A DNA stretch of 64,000 nucleotides from Zea mays. Lineage: Eukaryota > Streptophyta > Magnoliopsida > Poales > Poaceae. The notes under the pieces were generated by a model. The model was not told where the DNA came from. It was given only the letters and a program-made list of their open reading frames with translations, and did no database searches. Of this stretch, positions 1-10,692 are shown piece by piece (within the stretch, counting starts at the first letter, position 1; each line of letters opens with the position of its first letter). The position numbers and the translations under genes are program-made. Location: positions 44,624,095 to 44,688,094 of the forward strand of contig NC_050097.1 of assembly GCF_902167145.1 (NCBI RefSeq), read 5' to 3'.

Positions 1-40
1 ACAAATCTTAAAGCCTAAGATTACAACACAATAAAAACTA

Positions 41-2971
41 TTAGTTAATACCTAATTGACCTTCGGCCTCTGCGCTCTTTTCAGCAGCCTCAGCTACTTC
101 TCTAGCATCGTGAATGCCCTTTTCACTTCTTCGAATAATTTCTCCGGCCATTTCTCGGCCACCATTATCCCAGATATCGGTAAAAAATTTTCCACCAATT
201 ATACTAGCTTCGGCCGAAGGATCTCTTGCATCTTCAAAAGACAAAGCAGCTTCGGATTGTGCTAAAATTTTTACATGTTCGCAGCCCTTCTTCTCTAAGA
301 TGGTGGCAATCCCTCTGGCACCAGAGAAGGCACATATATCTCCTCGGCTATTTAAAATTTCTTCGAAGGCCTCAGCTTCGTGGTCGATCCATTCAATGGG
401 ACCTTCGGGATTGCCTCTCGTAAAGTTTTCTTCGCTTGAGAAGGCGCCGACCCTGGCGAAGCTAGCTTTTAACTTCTTAACACACTCTATAGATTTGTTA
501 TAGCATCTCTTTCTGGACGAACGAAGCTCTTCAACAGTTATTTCTAGGTGATCTGCCCATTGGTCGCTGAGTTCTCGCTTTGTTTCTTCAAGTATGTGTT
601 CTTCCTTGGCTCTGGCCAGTTGTTTTCGAAGATCTTCAATTTCGCGCTTCTGAGCTTCAGCTTGACCTTTAAAAGCAGCTTCGTCTTCCTTTATTTTATT
701 TATCAATGAGTGTAATATTTTATCTTTTTCGAGACCTTCGTTCCTTAGTTCGATAACTTCGGAACGAAGGTTGCTCAGGGATATAGAACACCCTTCGTCT
801 TCAGCATCTTTCTGTACCCTGAGGGCATTGCTAAGTATCAGGCCCTGCAAAGAGAAATATGTGTGCGTCAATAGGTTTAAACAAACGAAAAATTTTGGAC
901 TCAACAAAAAATACAAGGATTTCATTTGTCGCACCTTTAAGCTATTGTAAGCCAGGCTGTCGGCCAGATCGTTCTTCGATAGCACCGAGAGCCCGTCTTC
1001 TAAAGTTGGGAATCCGAAGCTCTTGCTCATCTCCCGACAGACAGAAATTTCCTTGCTGTCAGGGAGACAATACAAGAAGTCTTCTTCTCCACTGCCATTG
1101 AATATTAACGCCCCCTTTGGATATTTCAGTTTTTGGGCGTAGTGTTGGGCCTCTTGCTCTTCTTTTTCTGATAGTTTTTTCCTCGAAGCATGACGAACAA
1201 TATAATCACGAACTTTGGGGGATGCTTCGGGGGCAATGACATCGGTTTCTTCAACAAAAGTTGGCTTTGTTATTTTTTCTGCCTCACTTTCCAAGGATTT
1301 TATCCTTGCAGGCTCTGAGGGCCCAGCTTCGGCTTCAGTCTCTTGCCCTGGAGCTTTAGAACCAGAAATTTCAGTTGTTGTTTCAGGAATGACAGCAGCC
1401 TTCTTCGGAGGTGTGCTTGAAGATTTGATCGTTTCCAGTACATCTAGCACATTAGCCATTCTCTTTCTTTTCGGAGTCACTGCTGGCACTTTTTGATTTT
1501 TTACTGTCTCAATGTTTGCTGCAGGACTCAAAACTTCTGATGTTTTGGATCCCTCAGTTGCTTCTTTTACCTCTTCCATTTTTTCTGTGGATGGCGCTTC
1601 GGCCTTCTCTTTCGTTTCTGATAACAAAATCTTTGATTGTTCCAATTCTATCTTTGTTGGCACTTCGGCCGTTTCTGCGACTTCTGGCAGCAAGGTTGGC
1701 TCGGTTGGTTTTTCAGCTTCGGTGGCCGAAGAAGTTTCTCCGGTAAACTCAGGCACCGAAGCTGGTTCAATATAGCGCGGCCGATGTGTAAGGACCTTTA
1801 TCTTCTTTCTTTTCGGTTCTGGCTCGCTAGGAGCAGTTGCAGCTTCTTCTTTTGTAGAGGTTGTGTTTTTTCTCTTCTGCCTTCGAATGGGATAGCAATA
1901 GTCAGGGTAGACAAACCCGATTGCATCAAATACCCGATTCAGCCTCTTCTTTTTTCGGCCTCCGAAGGCTGCTGACATTGCAGTGTCTTCGGCCTTCGAA
2001 TAAGCCCCAAGCAGTTCATCACTTAAATTTTCAATACTTTTTAACCAGTCATCATCTGGCTCAACGAATTTATCTCCAAATTTAAAAGTGTACTTCAACC
2101 TGATAAGTCCACCTTCGTCGGCCTCTTTTACGGTTTCTTGTGGCATTTCCCACTTCTTCGCGAGCGGCCATACCCTGAAGGCAATATGCTCTTGTACTAA
2201 GTCCCTCGTTCCAATGAAAGAGCAGACTGCGCCGAAGGCCCTCTGGCATTCTTCGGTAGCTTCATTCATTTCAACCTTCGGCCTCCGAAGGCCGAAGCTT
2301 TGCCAAATAGGGCGCATAATTATACCTTTGATATCTTCTTGTATTGACAGATCATTCTTCACATAAAACCATTCTGTCATCCAGTCGCCGGGCCATCTCT
2401 TCCGAAAGGTTGGCACGGGGCAGCTTGACCCGGACCGAGAAACGAAACTGTAGCAGCCAAAATTATTGTGATACTGTTCCTTACCCCAAGGTTTTGTCTC
2501 GTATGATAATTCGTGTATATTACAGAAGCTTTTTGCATCAGGCTTCAGACCTTGGCTTCTCACGGCCCACACGAAGATATTCAGCTTTATAATTGCCTCG
2601 GGGGTAAGTTGATGGAGATAAATTTCGAATATTTTCAGCACCTCCACAACGAAGCTGCTCAAGGGAAATCGCAGTCCAGCTTTCAAAAAGCTTCGGTACA
2701 CTACGACTTCATTCTCTTCGGGATGTGGGCAAGTTTTTTCCCCTTCGTCCGCCCTCACAATGGACAAATCCCGGAAATACCTTCCTCTCATATTGACAAG
2801 ATGATTTTCTTTGATAGTTGATTTACCATAAACTGAATGGCTTGGTCGCCAGGGACGATCTTCGGAGTCTTCAGCACCACTGTCCACATCATAGCTGTCA
2901 CTGTCATCAGTATCCTCAGACAAACCTTCCAGAATCTCCTTGGTGATTTTTTCTGTGTTGGTCTTTGACAT
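41..2971 (-). CDS. Antisense accessory protein of element A (Transposase_28 / putative gypsy-type transposon family)
   Basis: 976 residues from the first true ATG (2971); function unknown. Visible order: an acidic N-terminus, a domain at about residues 85-325 resembling the plant Transposase_28 family (pattern YRSFLKAGLRFPL, then FVWAVRSQGL, then a WPGDWMTEWFYV block), basic clusters that look like nuclear localisation signals (GRKKKRLNR near 340, PKRKKIKV near 388, PKRKRM near 505), a Pro/Glu/Thr-rich low-complexity middle, and a C-terminal coiled coil at about 690-880. A 90-nt GT-AG intron-like segment (845-934) lies in frame, so spliced and unspliced products (946 or 976 residues) are both open. 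A TATA box lies about 220 nt upstream. A 44-codon upstream ORF (2916-3050) overlaps the start. No stop or frameshift is seen, unlike the polyproteins elsewhere in the window. Nuclear location is inferred. Confidence 0.75.
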   Translation of the reverse strand: MSKTNTEKITKEILEGLSEDTDDSDSYDVDSGAEDSEDRPWRPSHSVYGKSTIKENHLVNMRGRYFRDLSIVRADEGEKTCPHPEENEVVVYRSFLKAGLRFPLSSFVVEVLKIFEIYLHQLTPEAIIKLNIFVWAVRSQGLKPDAKSFCNIHELSYETKPWGKEQYHNNFGCYSFVSRSGSSCPVPTFRKRWPGDWMTEWFYVKNDLSIQEDIKGIIMRPIWQSFGLRRPKVEMNEATEECQRAFGAVCSFIGTRDLVQEHIAFRVWPLAKKWEMPQETVKEADEGGLIRLKYTFKFGDKFVEPDDDWLKSIENLSDELLGAYSKAEDTAMSAAFGGRKKKRLNRVFDAIGFVYPDYCYPIRRQKRKNTTSTKEEAATAPSEPEPKRKKIKVLTHRPRYIEPASVPEFTGETSSATEAEKPTEPTLLPEVAETAEVPTKIELEQSKILLSETKEKAEAPSTEKMEEVKEATEGSKTSEVLSPAANIETVKNQKVPAVTPKRKRMANVLDVLETIKSSSTPPKKAAVIPETTTEISGSKAPGQETEAEAGPSEPARIKSLESEAEKITKPTFVEETDVIAPEASPKVRDYIVRHASRKKLSEKEEQEAQHYAQKLKYPKGALIFNGSGEEDFLYCLPDSKEISVCREMSKSFGFPTLEDGLSVLSKNDLADSLAYNSLKVRQMKSLYFLLSPKFFVCLNLLTHTYFSLQGLILSNALRVQKDAEDEGCSISLSNLRSEVIELRNEGLEKDKILHSLINKIKEDEAAFKGQAEAQKREIEDLRKQLARAKEEHILEETKRELSDQWADHLEITVEELRSSRKRCYNKSIECVKKLKASFARVGAFSSEENFTRGNPEGPIEWIDHEAEAFEEILNSRGDICAFSGARGIATILEKKGCEHVKILAQSEAALSFEDARDPSAEASIIGGKFFTDIWDNGGREMAGEIIRRSEKGIHDAREVAEAAEKSAEAEGQLGIN
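845..934 (-). other. In-frame GT-AG intron within the antisense gene of A
   Basis: On the minus strand the segment starts AAAG|GTGCGA and ends with a T-rich stretch TTTCTCTTTGCAG|GG. It is 90 nt, a multiple of three, with no in-frame stop, and sits in phase 0 just before the coiled-coil part. Its translation is hydrophobic and unlike the flanking protein. The related gene in E has a phase-0 intron at the comparable place (57649-57723), which supports a true intron. Confidence 0.7.
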
Positions 2972-3050
2972 CGCTATAAGAAACCCCAAATTTTTTCTCT
3001 TCGTCGAGGCTTAGCTTCGTCTCAGCAGCAATCTTCTTATCTTCGGACAT
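2916..3050 (-). other. Upstream ORF overlapping the start of the A antisense gene
   Basis: The first ATG downstream of the TATA box on this strand is at 3050, in a different frame from the main ORF. It opens 44 codons (beginning MSEDKKIAAE) and ends with TGA at 2918-2916, about 55 nt inside the main ORF. It could reduce translation of the main ORF, or be a displaced original N-terminus. No other evidence of function. Confidence 0.4.
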
Positions 3051-3192
3051 CTTCGGAGATGCTAAAAAACTATTTTCAAAGCCGAAGCTTCAAAACTAAA
3101 AGCTTAGCAAATCTTAGTGCACAAGAGCTAAAAATTGAGTGAGTGGGAGCAGTTGGCCAGAGAGCGTATCAAATGAGTTTGCGGTATGGCCG

Positions 3193-3200
3193 TATTTATA
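3193..3200 (-). promoter_or_regulatory. TATA box (TATAAATA) for the A antisense gene
   Basis: Perfect TATAAATA on the minus strand, about 220 nt upstream of the ATG at 2971, with no LTR in between. This suggests the antisense gene has its own promoter. The predicted start site is near 3165. Confidence 0.55.
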
Positions 3201-3341
3201 CGCCAAGTGCGTTGAAAATTGAAAGACCCCGCTTGTCAGTGAATGTTGCTATTCTAGCAAAGGGAAGGTGTTTTTTCGGACCTTCGGCGTAAAGCCTTCG
3301 TCCATGTCGCAATCTAAATTTATTATTTTAAACAAATTAAT

Positions 3342-3356
3342 ATTGCGAGGGGCTAC
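3342..3356 (+). other. Polypurine tract of element A
   Basis: ATTGCGAGGGGCTAC immediately precedes the LTR start TGTTGGGG. It matches in form the tract of T (CGGGGGCTAC, 49661-49670) and fixes the element on the plus strand. Confidence 0.75.
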
Positions 3357-3998
3357 TGTTGGGGACCTTCGTCATCCGAAGGTCCTCAAAAACAGGATTT
3401 AACAGTATTTCTGGAGTATAATGTGTGAACAGGTATCTTCGGATTCAAGTCAGCATCACAGTAGACCAGAGTAATACGAAGGTTGATACAGAGCCGAAGG
3501 TGTGAGCAGGAAAGCTTCGGCGCGGTAGCAAAAAGTGAAACCGACTTAAAGATGAAAAGGCTATTTAAACCTCGACAGATTACTATAGAATTATTATCAA
3601 GTGTAAAGGGCATGAATGTAATTTTGTATTGGTTGTGTCCCGTGCCTATAAATAGGAGAACAGTACCCCCGTACTGTTCGGGCTGACTTGGCATTCGCTT
3701 TTTGCGTCACGCTTGTACTATCATCTCCTTCCAGTTGGAGGTACATTTGTAATTCAAAGATATCTATGTCTATGTCTGATAGTAATATATAATTATTTAT
3801 GTTATCTTTTATATTCTCTACATTTTATCCTTCGTCATTGTATAATAAATTTATGAAGACACGCTCTTCATTACCTTCGTCCGAAAATCATTATGTCCTA
3901 AGGGAAATAATGCTTCGAAGGACGAATGACTTTAGCGATTAACATTTTTTATGTTGCCTTGTTCTTAACTCCTAGCATTTGAGAACAAGTCCCCAACA
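3357..3998 (+). repeat. 3' LTR of element A (642 bp)
   Basis: Starts TGTTGGGGACC and ends GTCCCCAACA, giving a 10-base terminal inverted repeat and canonical TG...CA ends. A TATAAATA at 3647-3654 fits a U3 promoter with transcription starting near 3680. Rich in the repeated word CTTCGG, as is the body of A. The right target duplication copy is AGTTC. Confidence 0.85.
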
Positions 3999-5114
3999 AG
4001 TTCAGATCAGTTTTAAATTAAAATGTTTTATTTAGCCTTATTTGGACTGAAAATCAATTATTAGAGTTACCAAACTATACCCAAAATGGATAATAAAAAT
4101 CCAGTGGATTTACAACCACCAGAGCCCCACTACAAAAATAAAGAACACCTCAGCCCAACCTTTTAAGTAAGGAAAATAAATATAAAATGATAATGAGGCA
4201 TTTTCCAAATAAATCATGAACAACCCCTAATGATACAATAATGGGCAACCAAATATTTGCTAAGTCCATAATGAGATAAACCACCAGAGAAAAATGCAAA
4301 CCCATGAAAAAGGAGCAAACTCATACCTATTGCTAAGGATTTATGAGAAAGGCCACTTAATTCAAATAATGCATACCACCCCTTCCCTTAAGCAAAAAGA
4401 TGTCAAACTTCAGAATGATTGCTCTTGCGCAAAACAATAACTAAGAAAAATAAGAACTCTATTGTTTGATATTTTTCAACTATAGTGGTAGTAGAAAGCA
4501 CCTATTTGGCTAGAAATTGAGAAAACCATAGTAAAATAACTAAAAGGTATTAATGACTAGAAATTTGTATCAAGTCATGTTATAGCACCTAAAAGCCAGC
4601 AAAAATAAGTTTTAGAGAATTACCCACTGTTAAATAATAGTTGTAGTTCATAGCACCCCTTCTGCCCTAAAATTTGATAATTTTTTCCAGAGAAAACTAT
4701 TCACTTTCTGATCCCCAAATTTTGAGACAAAGAATTATACACTAGTACCAAGCCACTGTAATTTTTGCAGAATTTTTAGAATTTTATAAAAGCAACTTGT
4801 AGTTCAAACCCACTCCAAAACATTAAAGAGAATAAAAGAAAAAGGAAAGGAGAATTAAACCTCACCCCAATAAGTCTAACTTGCGTACTTATCAATTCTC
4901 ACTAAGGTTTAAAAAGAATTCAGTGGAACCCCAAAAATAAACCTACCACTTACCTTAGATAAATTTTGACCCAAATTACCAAGTATACCACCCAAGGGTC
5001 TTACATAAGTAAAGTTAACTTTGTTTAACTCAATTTGATCATACACCTCCAAAGTTGTAATTTCTAAAAGAACATATCGTATCATGCATATATTTTACGC
5101 ATTGCATTCATTAG

Positions 5115-6502
5115 ATTGTAATCTTGCCGACAGAGAGTACGTGCTCATCCCCGAGCAAGGACCTGTCCAAGAGGAGGACCAGGAGCAGGCTTCAGAGGCT
5201 GCTATTGAGGATCTCCCCGCAGCCCCAGCAATTGAAGGCAAGCCCCGGTTTTATGCATAACTGTATTATTATATGCTACTTTACTACACTTAATGCTTGT
5301 AGGATTGTAATGTGCACTTAAGTGTAGGAGTTGCTTGAAACCTCTAGTTGCATGAACTTAGGATTCCTTTTTGAGATGAATACTACTCCCTCCGTCCCGG
5401 GATATAAGGCGTAACCACCTCTGGTTCAAAGACCAAGAAATGCATTTAATTGTCTCTATACCACTGCATCGATATACGTATGCATAGAGAGAGCACGCCT
5501 TATATTGTGGGACAAGAATAAAAAGTAGTTACGCCTTATATCCTGGGACGGAGGGAGTAGTATGCTAGGTCGAGTAGCTGCTTGCTAATCAGGATCTCGG
5601 TAGACGTCGAGTGATTTTTCTAGCACTTGCGCGAGGTCAGGAATTGATTGTATTCATCTTGATAATGGGATATATGTTAGTCTATGGATTTGGATCCAGG
5701 GAGGATGCCTTGTCCATGAGACGGGAAAAAAGAATTAAGGATTAATGTGTGGATACCTGAGTCAAGCTTTTGAACATACTAAGCACATGCCGGGAAAAAT
5801 GGTAACCGGTAAACCTAGTACCTGAGTGAAGCCGGGCGCGGACTTTATCCCTCATGCGACCTGAGACTGGGTCTCCCATGCTAGCTATGGTGGGTACAAG
5901 TGCGGTCACTGCACGGCGGCAGCCGGGGTCAGTGGAGCATTGTATGCCAAGGCGGTGAGGCCTGGACGCGAACGGGGAATCGATGGGGACGGTTGTCATG
6001 TGTGGGGTCGGAGTACCCTGACATGCCGTGTGTTTAGGTTTACTTTGCAAGGTTAAAACTCGATTCGAATCGTCTGCTTCTTGCAGCTAATGAGACTACT
6101 TGACCCCTTGTACTGCATCGAGTAAGAAGTGAAATGAGGTTACATGAGATAACTTGTTGCTTGAACTAAATGCTTGTCACCATGTATGCTTAGAAGGAGC
6201 CAATCTAGCTAAGATAATGAGAATATAATTTGAAAAGCTAAAAGTGGATTTTAGAAACAGCTAGTGCTTTTGGCAAACCAAACCCCTCAGCCAAACAGCT
6301 GCATAGTCTAGAGGTAGAGGAGTAGACTCCTCACACCGGTTAAGTCTAGCTGAGTATTAGTATACTCAGCCTTGCTTGTGGCATAATTTTTGCAGGTACC
6401 ATTCAGGAAATGGTTGATGGTGTGACTTGGCCTACCACCCTGCCACCGGGTTGGACGGTCGAGTGGGATGTTGCTCCAGCAGGAGAAGAGCACGAGGAGT
6501 AG
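5115..6502 (+). other. Candidate spliced leader segment in C LTR: exon A, GC-AG intron (5238-6395), exon B
   Basis: Exon A (5115-5237) follows ATTAG and ends TTGAAG|GCAAGC, a GC donor of good consensus. The acceptor is AATTTTTGCAG|GTACC, with exon B at 6396-6502. Joining keeps one open, acidic frame (phase 1, GAA-GGT) that ends at TAG 6500-6502. The intron is 1158 nt, or 984 nt without the MITE and its duplicated TA. A 9-base inverted repeat (GCTGAGTAT...ATACTCAGC, 6349-6370) lies 25 nt before the acceptor. No AUG occurs before exon B, so it may be untranslated leader rather than a gene. Confidence 0.45.
5386..5557. mobile_element. Stowaway-type MITE (172 bp)
   Basis: Terminal inverted repeats of about 30 bases beginning CTCCCTCCGTCCC match at 29 of 30 positions. 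Flanked by TA duplications (5384-5385 and 5558-5559). The empty site GAATAC-TA-GTATGC is present in the C 3' LTR near 21040-21052, proving insertion after the two LTR copies separated. Non-coding; would depend on a mariner-type transposase elsewhere. Confidence 0.93.
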
Positions 6503-6815
6503 TGGGCTAGGCCTTGCCCATTTCCTCGATACTGACGACATCGATTATCCGGTGCACTTTATTTTGTGAACTCTTACTTTGCTACTCAAAAACTCCGATT
6601 TATGTAATAACTCAGTACTTAATTTGAGGTTTCCTGTTTTATTGTATTTCTTCTGTGACTCACCTTCGAGTGAGATTGTGGAATTTGATCCTGGTTAAGT
6701 GGCTCTATCAGACTAGATCTGAGGGACTGACGGGTTATTTCGATTTAAGTGTGTTGCGGCCCCTGAGGCGTGACTTAGGCACTTAAGCTGGAATAATTCG
6801 GGTGGTTCTGCCACA

Positions 6816-7388
6816 ACAAGTAATGATGGCGCCCCGCATGCTCCATGATGACGGCGGCTCTCAGCCCCCTTACGGAAGCAAGGAGACGTCAGCAAGGACT
6901 CGACAGCCCCAACAGCTATCCTTCCGCCAGGCACCAGCGCTCCTCCGACGACCACGACATCACACGAACAGGGTGCCAAAACCTCTCCGGCTGCCACGAC
7001 GACATGTACTTAGGGCACTAGCTCTTCTCTGCTAGACACGTTAGCACACTACTACACCTCCCATTGTACACCTGGACCCTCTCCTTACGCCTATAAAAGG
7101 AAGGTCCAGGGCCCTCTTACAGAGGGTTGGCCGCGCGGGGAAGGACGGGACGACGCTCGCGTAAGCCTCTCGCTCCCTCCCGCGTGGACGCTTGTAACCC
7201 CCTACTGCAAGCGCACCCGACCTGGGCGCGGGACAAACACGAAGGCCGCGGGTTTCCCCTTTTACGCCTGTCTCCCTCCGGCTTCTTCCCCCCTTCGCGC
7301 TCCGTCTCGCGCCGACCCATATGGGCTGGGGCACGTGGCGACAATTTACTCGTGGGTCCAGGGACCCCCCGGGTTCGAAACGCCGACA
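6816..7388 (+). repeat. T 5' LTR, right 573 bp (copy 1)
   Basis: Matches the last 573 bp of the T 3' LTR (50825-51397). A TATAAAAG box at 7092-7099 lies in CTTACGCCTATAAAAGGAAGG, so promoter, R and U5 are here while upstream U3 is off-window. Ends TTCGAAACGCCGACA. Confidence 0.85.
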
Positions 7389-7390
7389 GT

Positions 7391-7408
7391 TGGCGCGCCA
7401 GGTAGGGG
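7391..7408 (+). other. Primer binding site of T (copy 1)
   Basis: TGGCGCGCCAGGTAGGGG two bases after the LTR end. Not the initiator-Met type used by C and D; an Arg-tRNA type site is likely, but I could not verify the tRNA. Confidence 0.6.
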
Positions 7409-7448
7409 CCTGCTGCAATCTGACGAACAGCTTCCCGTCAAGCTCCAG

Positions 7449-10400
7449 ATGGGCAGTCTCCAGCGACCTTTCCATCCCGGAACGGTGCTCCGTTTCGGGA
7501 GTCTTGAGTTCATGTCCCTCGACGGCAGCCACGACATGATACTCCTTCCCCCGCCGCGCGACGGCGACAATGGCGGCCGACAACCCGCCCGCCGGTGTCG
7601 GAATCGACGATGTCTTCCCCACATGGCGGAAGAACAACATTCGGGCTTGTCCCGTCCCCTCCCCCGCCGACGGAGGAGGAGGCGGGGCAACCAAGGCCAA
7701 GTAGGAGGCGGCACCTCGTCGGCTGTCGAGCGAGTCGACGGCGCCGGCGCCCCAACGAGAGACACGTCGGGCATCGACTTCGCGTCTGAGACGAAGACGA
7801 GCGCCATTTCCCTGCAACACGCCAACTCCAAGCGGACGGACGACGCCAGCACGCTCGTGAAAGACTTGCCGGGCGTCACCCTCGTACCTGAGACGACGGT
7901 GCAGTCTACCCCCGACGTGACTTCGTCACCGCCCGTCGACCAAGAGGTACCGACCGATTCCCATCTCGTGCCTTTTGGATTCGGCCTCGACCCACCAAGC
8001 GACTTCGCTTCGGTGGACGCTTTCATAGAGGCAAGTCCAAACCCTCTGGGGTATCGTATGCGGTCACCCTGGGACCGGCTGACAGCCGTCTCGACCTACG
8101 GGCCCTCGGGCTCCGAGGAAGATGACGAGCCCGACTTTAGTTGGGATTTCTCCGGACTTGGTAACCCCAGTGCCATGCGGGACTTCATGACCGCATGTGA
8201 CTGCTGCCTTTCCGACTGTTCCGACGGTAGCCGCAGCTTCGGCGACGAGGACTGCGGCCCAAGTCGTGAATGTTTCCACGTCGATCTAGGGGGTCCCGGC
8301 GAAGGCAACCATCTTGGTACGCGGGAAAACGGTGATCCCCCTAGGCCTGCGCCTCGCGTTGACATCCTTCGGGAGCTAGCTGTGGTCCCCGTCCCGGCGG
8401 GGGGTCATGACCCACAGCTCGAGCAAATCCGCGAGATGCAGGCCAGGCTCGACGAGGGAGCAGGAACGCTTGAGCCGTTCCACCGGGACATCGGGCAGGA
8501 ATGGGCAGGCCAACCGCCGGCCGGAGAAGCACGTCATCTACCCTAGGGCATCCAGCACCGCATCGCAGACGATGTCAGGGCAAGGCCGCCACCGGCTTCT
8601 AGTGGGGTCGGCCAGAACCTGGATGCAGCGGCATTACTTCTCCGCGCGATGCCGGAGCCATCAACCACCGAGGGGCGGCGTATCCAGGGAGAGCTCAAGA
8701 ATCTCCTGGAGGATGCCGCGGTCCGACGGGCCAAAAGCTCTGCCTCTCGAAGGCAGGGGTACCCCTCAGAACATCGTGCCGCGACTTCCCGATTCATGCG
8801 GGAAGCCTCGGTCCACACCGGGCGCACGCGGAACACAGCGCCTGTGGCCCCGGGTCGCCTCGGCAACGAACACCCTCACCGCAACTGTCGAACCCACCTC
8901 GACGAGAGGGTGCGCCGAGGCTACCACCCCAGGCGTGGGGGACGCTACGACAGCGGGGAGGATCAGAGTCCCTCGCCCGAACCACCCGGTCCGCAGGCTT
9001 TCAGCTGGGCCATACGACGGGCGTCGTTCCCGACCCGGTTCCGAACCCCGACTACTATCACAAAGTACTCGGGGGAGACAAGGCCGGAACTGTGGCTCGC
9101 GGACTATCGGCTGGCCTGCCACCTGGGTGGAATCGACGATGACAACCTCATCATCCACAACCTATTCCTGTTCCTCTCCGATACCGCTCGAGCCTGGCTG
9201 GAGCACCTGCCTCCGGGGCAGATCTCCAACTGGGACGACCTGGTCCAAGCCTTCGCCGGCAACTTCCAGGGCACGTACGTGCGCCCTGGGAACTCCTGGG
9301 ATCTTCGAAGCTGTCGCCAGCAGCCGGGAGAGTCTCTCCGGGACTACATCCGGCGATTCTCGAAGCAGCGCACCGAGCTGCCCAACGTCACCGACTCGGA
9401 TGTCATCGGCGCGTTCCTCGCCGGCACCACCTGCCGCGACCTGGTGAGCAAGCTGGGTCGCAAGACCCCCACCAGGGCGAGCGAACTGATGGACATCGCC
9501 ACCAAGTTCGCCTCTGGCCAGGAGGCGGTTGAGGCCATCTTTCGGAAGGACAAGCAGCCCCAGGGCCACCCACCGGAAGATGTCCCCGAGGCGTCAACTC
9601 AGCGCGGCACCAAGAAGAAAGGCAAGAAGAAGTTGCAAGCGAAACGCGACGCCGCCGACGCAGACCTTGTCGCCGCTGCTGAGTACAAGAACCCTCGGAA
9701 ACCTCCCGGGGGCGCCAACCTCTTCGATAAGATGCTCAAGGAACCATGCCCCTATCATCAGGGGCCCGTCAAGCACACCCTTGAGGAGTGCGCCATGCTT
9801 CGGCGCCACTTTCACAAGGCCGGGCCACCCGCGGAGGGTGGCAGGGCTCGCGACGACGATAAGAAGGAAGATCACAAGGCAGGAGAGTTCCCCGAGGTCC
9901 ACGACTGCTACATGATCTACAGTGGGCGAGTGGCGAATGCCTCGGCTCGGCACCGCAAGCAAGAGCGTCGGGAGGTCTGCTCGGTAAAGGTGGCGGCGCC
10001 AGTCTACCTAGACTGGTCCGACAAGCCCATCACCTTCGACCAGGATGACCACCCCGACCGCGTGCCGAGCCCGGGGAAATACCCGCTCGTTGTCGACCCC
10101 GTCATCGGCAACGTCAGGCTCACCAAGGTCCTCATGGACGGAGGCAGCAGCCTCAACATCTTCTATGCCGAGACCCTCGGGCTCCTGCGGATCGATCTGT
10201 CCTCGGTCCGGGCAGGCGCTGCGCCTTTTCACGGGATCATCCCCGGGAAGCGCGTCCAACCCCTCGGACAACTTGATCTACCCGTCTGCTTTGGGACACC
10301 CTCCAACTTTCGAAGGGAGACCCTCACGTTCGAGGTGGTCGGGTTTCAAGGAACCTACCACGCAGTACTGGGGAGGCCATGCTACGCCAAGTTCATGGCC

Positions 10401-10679
10401 GTCCCCAACTACACCTACCTCAAGCTCAAGATGCCGGGCCCCAATGGGGTCATCACCGTCGGCCCCACATACCGACATGCGTACGAATGCGACGTGGAGT
10501 GCGTGGAGTACGCCGAGGCCCTCATCGCCGACCTGGAGAGCCTCTCCAAGGAGGCGCCAGACGTGAAGCGCCACGCCGGCAACTTCGAGCCAGCGGAGAC
10601 GGTTAAATCCGTCCCTCTCGACCCCAGCAACGACGCCTCCAAGCAGATCCGGATCGGCTCTGAGCTCGATCCCAAATAG
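7449..10679 (+). pseudogene. T gag-protease, copy 1
   Basis: One frame from ATG 7449 to TAG 10677-10679, interrupted by TAG at 8544-8546 that the second copy shares. The N-terminal part (7449-8546) is low-complexity and unrecognised. After the stop come the Retrotrans_gag capsid region (about 9060-9540, with WLEHLPPGQISNWDDL), a CPYH...HTLEEC zinc-knuckle variant near 9745, and an aspartic protease with VLMDGGSSLNIFY near 10130. Capsid packages RNA; protease cleaves the polyprotein. The ending K-TAG-E falls where protease joins reverse transcriptase; E has an amber codon at the same place. The sequence is cut 13 bases later by the junction to C. Confidence 0.8.
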
Positions 10680-10692
10680 GAAGCAGTGCTCG

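Larger units (their letters stand above)
1..3998 (+). mobile_element. Element A: 3' end of a Tat-lineage Ty3/gypsy retrotransposon
   Basis: Only the region between the (off-window) polymerase and the 3' LTR is present. Orientation is set by the purine-rich tract GCGAGGGGCTAC directly before an LTR that begins TGTTGGGGAC and ends GTCCCCAACA. The large ORF runs antisense to the element, as reported for extra ORFs of Tat-lineage elements. The right flank AGTTC (3999-4003) continues C-family LTR sequence, and the uninterrupted site is visible at 19657-19661 in the other C LTR, so A inserted into a C LTR. The 5' LTR, gag and pol lie left of the window. Confidence 0.8.
4004..6815 (+). repeat. C-family LTR, right part (solo LTR or 3' LTR of a second C copy)
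   Basis: Nearly identical to 19662-21086 joined to 34532-35745, i.e. the 3' LTR of element C without D. It ends GGTTCTGCCACA and is followed at once by T sequence ACAAGTAATG, exactly as at 35746. Its left part lies beyond A, outside the window. The stretch 4004-5114 is AT-rich and has no ORF of note; 5560-6340 holds a few short ORFs only. It supplies the D-free site (ATCTCGGTAGA near 5596). Confidence 0.85.
6816..10692 (+). mobile_element. Element T, first (duplicated) copy: LTR end, gag and protease only
   Basis: Collinear with 35746-39361 of the main T element, about 3% different by my partial hand count. It starts exactly where C inserted in T (ACAAG) and stops at CTCG (10689-10692), where sequence switches to a C LTR. 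Relative to the second copy it keeps about 267 bp (roughly 7484-7750) that are missing there. Family resembles maize Huck by LTR sequence. Confidence 0.85.

Noticed and set aside
5115..6502. Annotating the LTR exon A/B frame as a protein-coding gene
   Set aside because: No AUG precedes it in C or D, one LTR copy of each carries a stop, and peptides are not alike between families; kept only as candidate leader exons.
8407..9447. 346-codon ORFs overlapping T gag in another frame (8407-9447 and 37069-38109)
   Set aside because: Shadow of the real gag frame, which carries the capsid and zinc-knuckle motifs.
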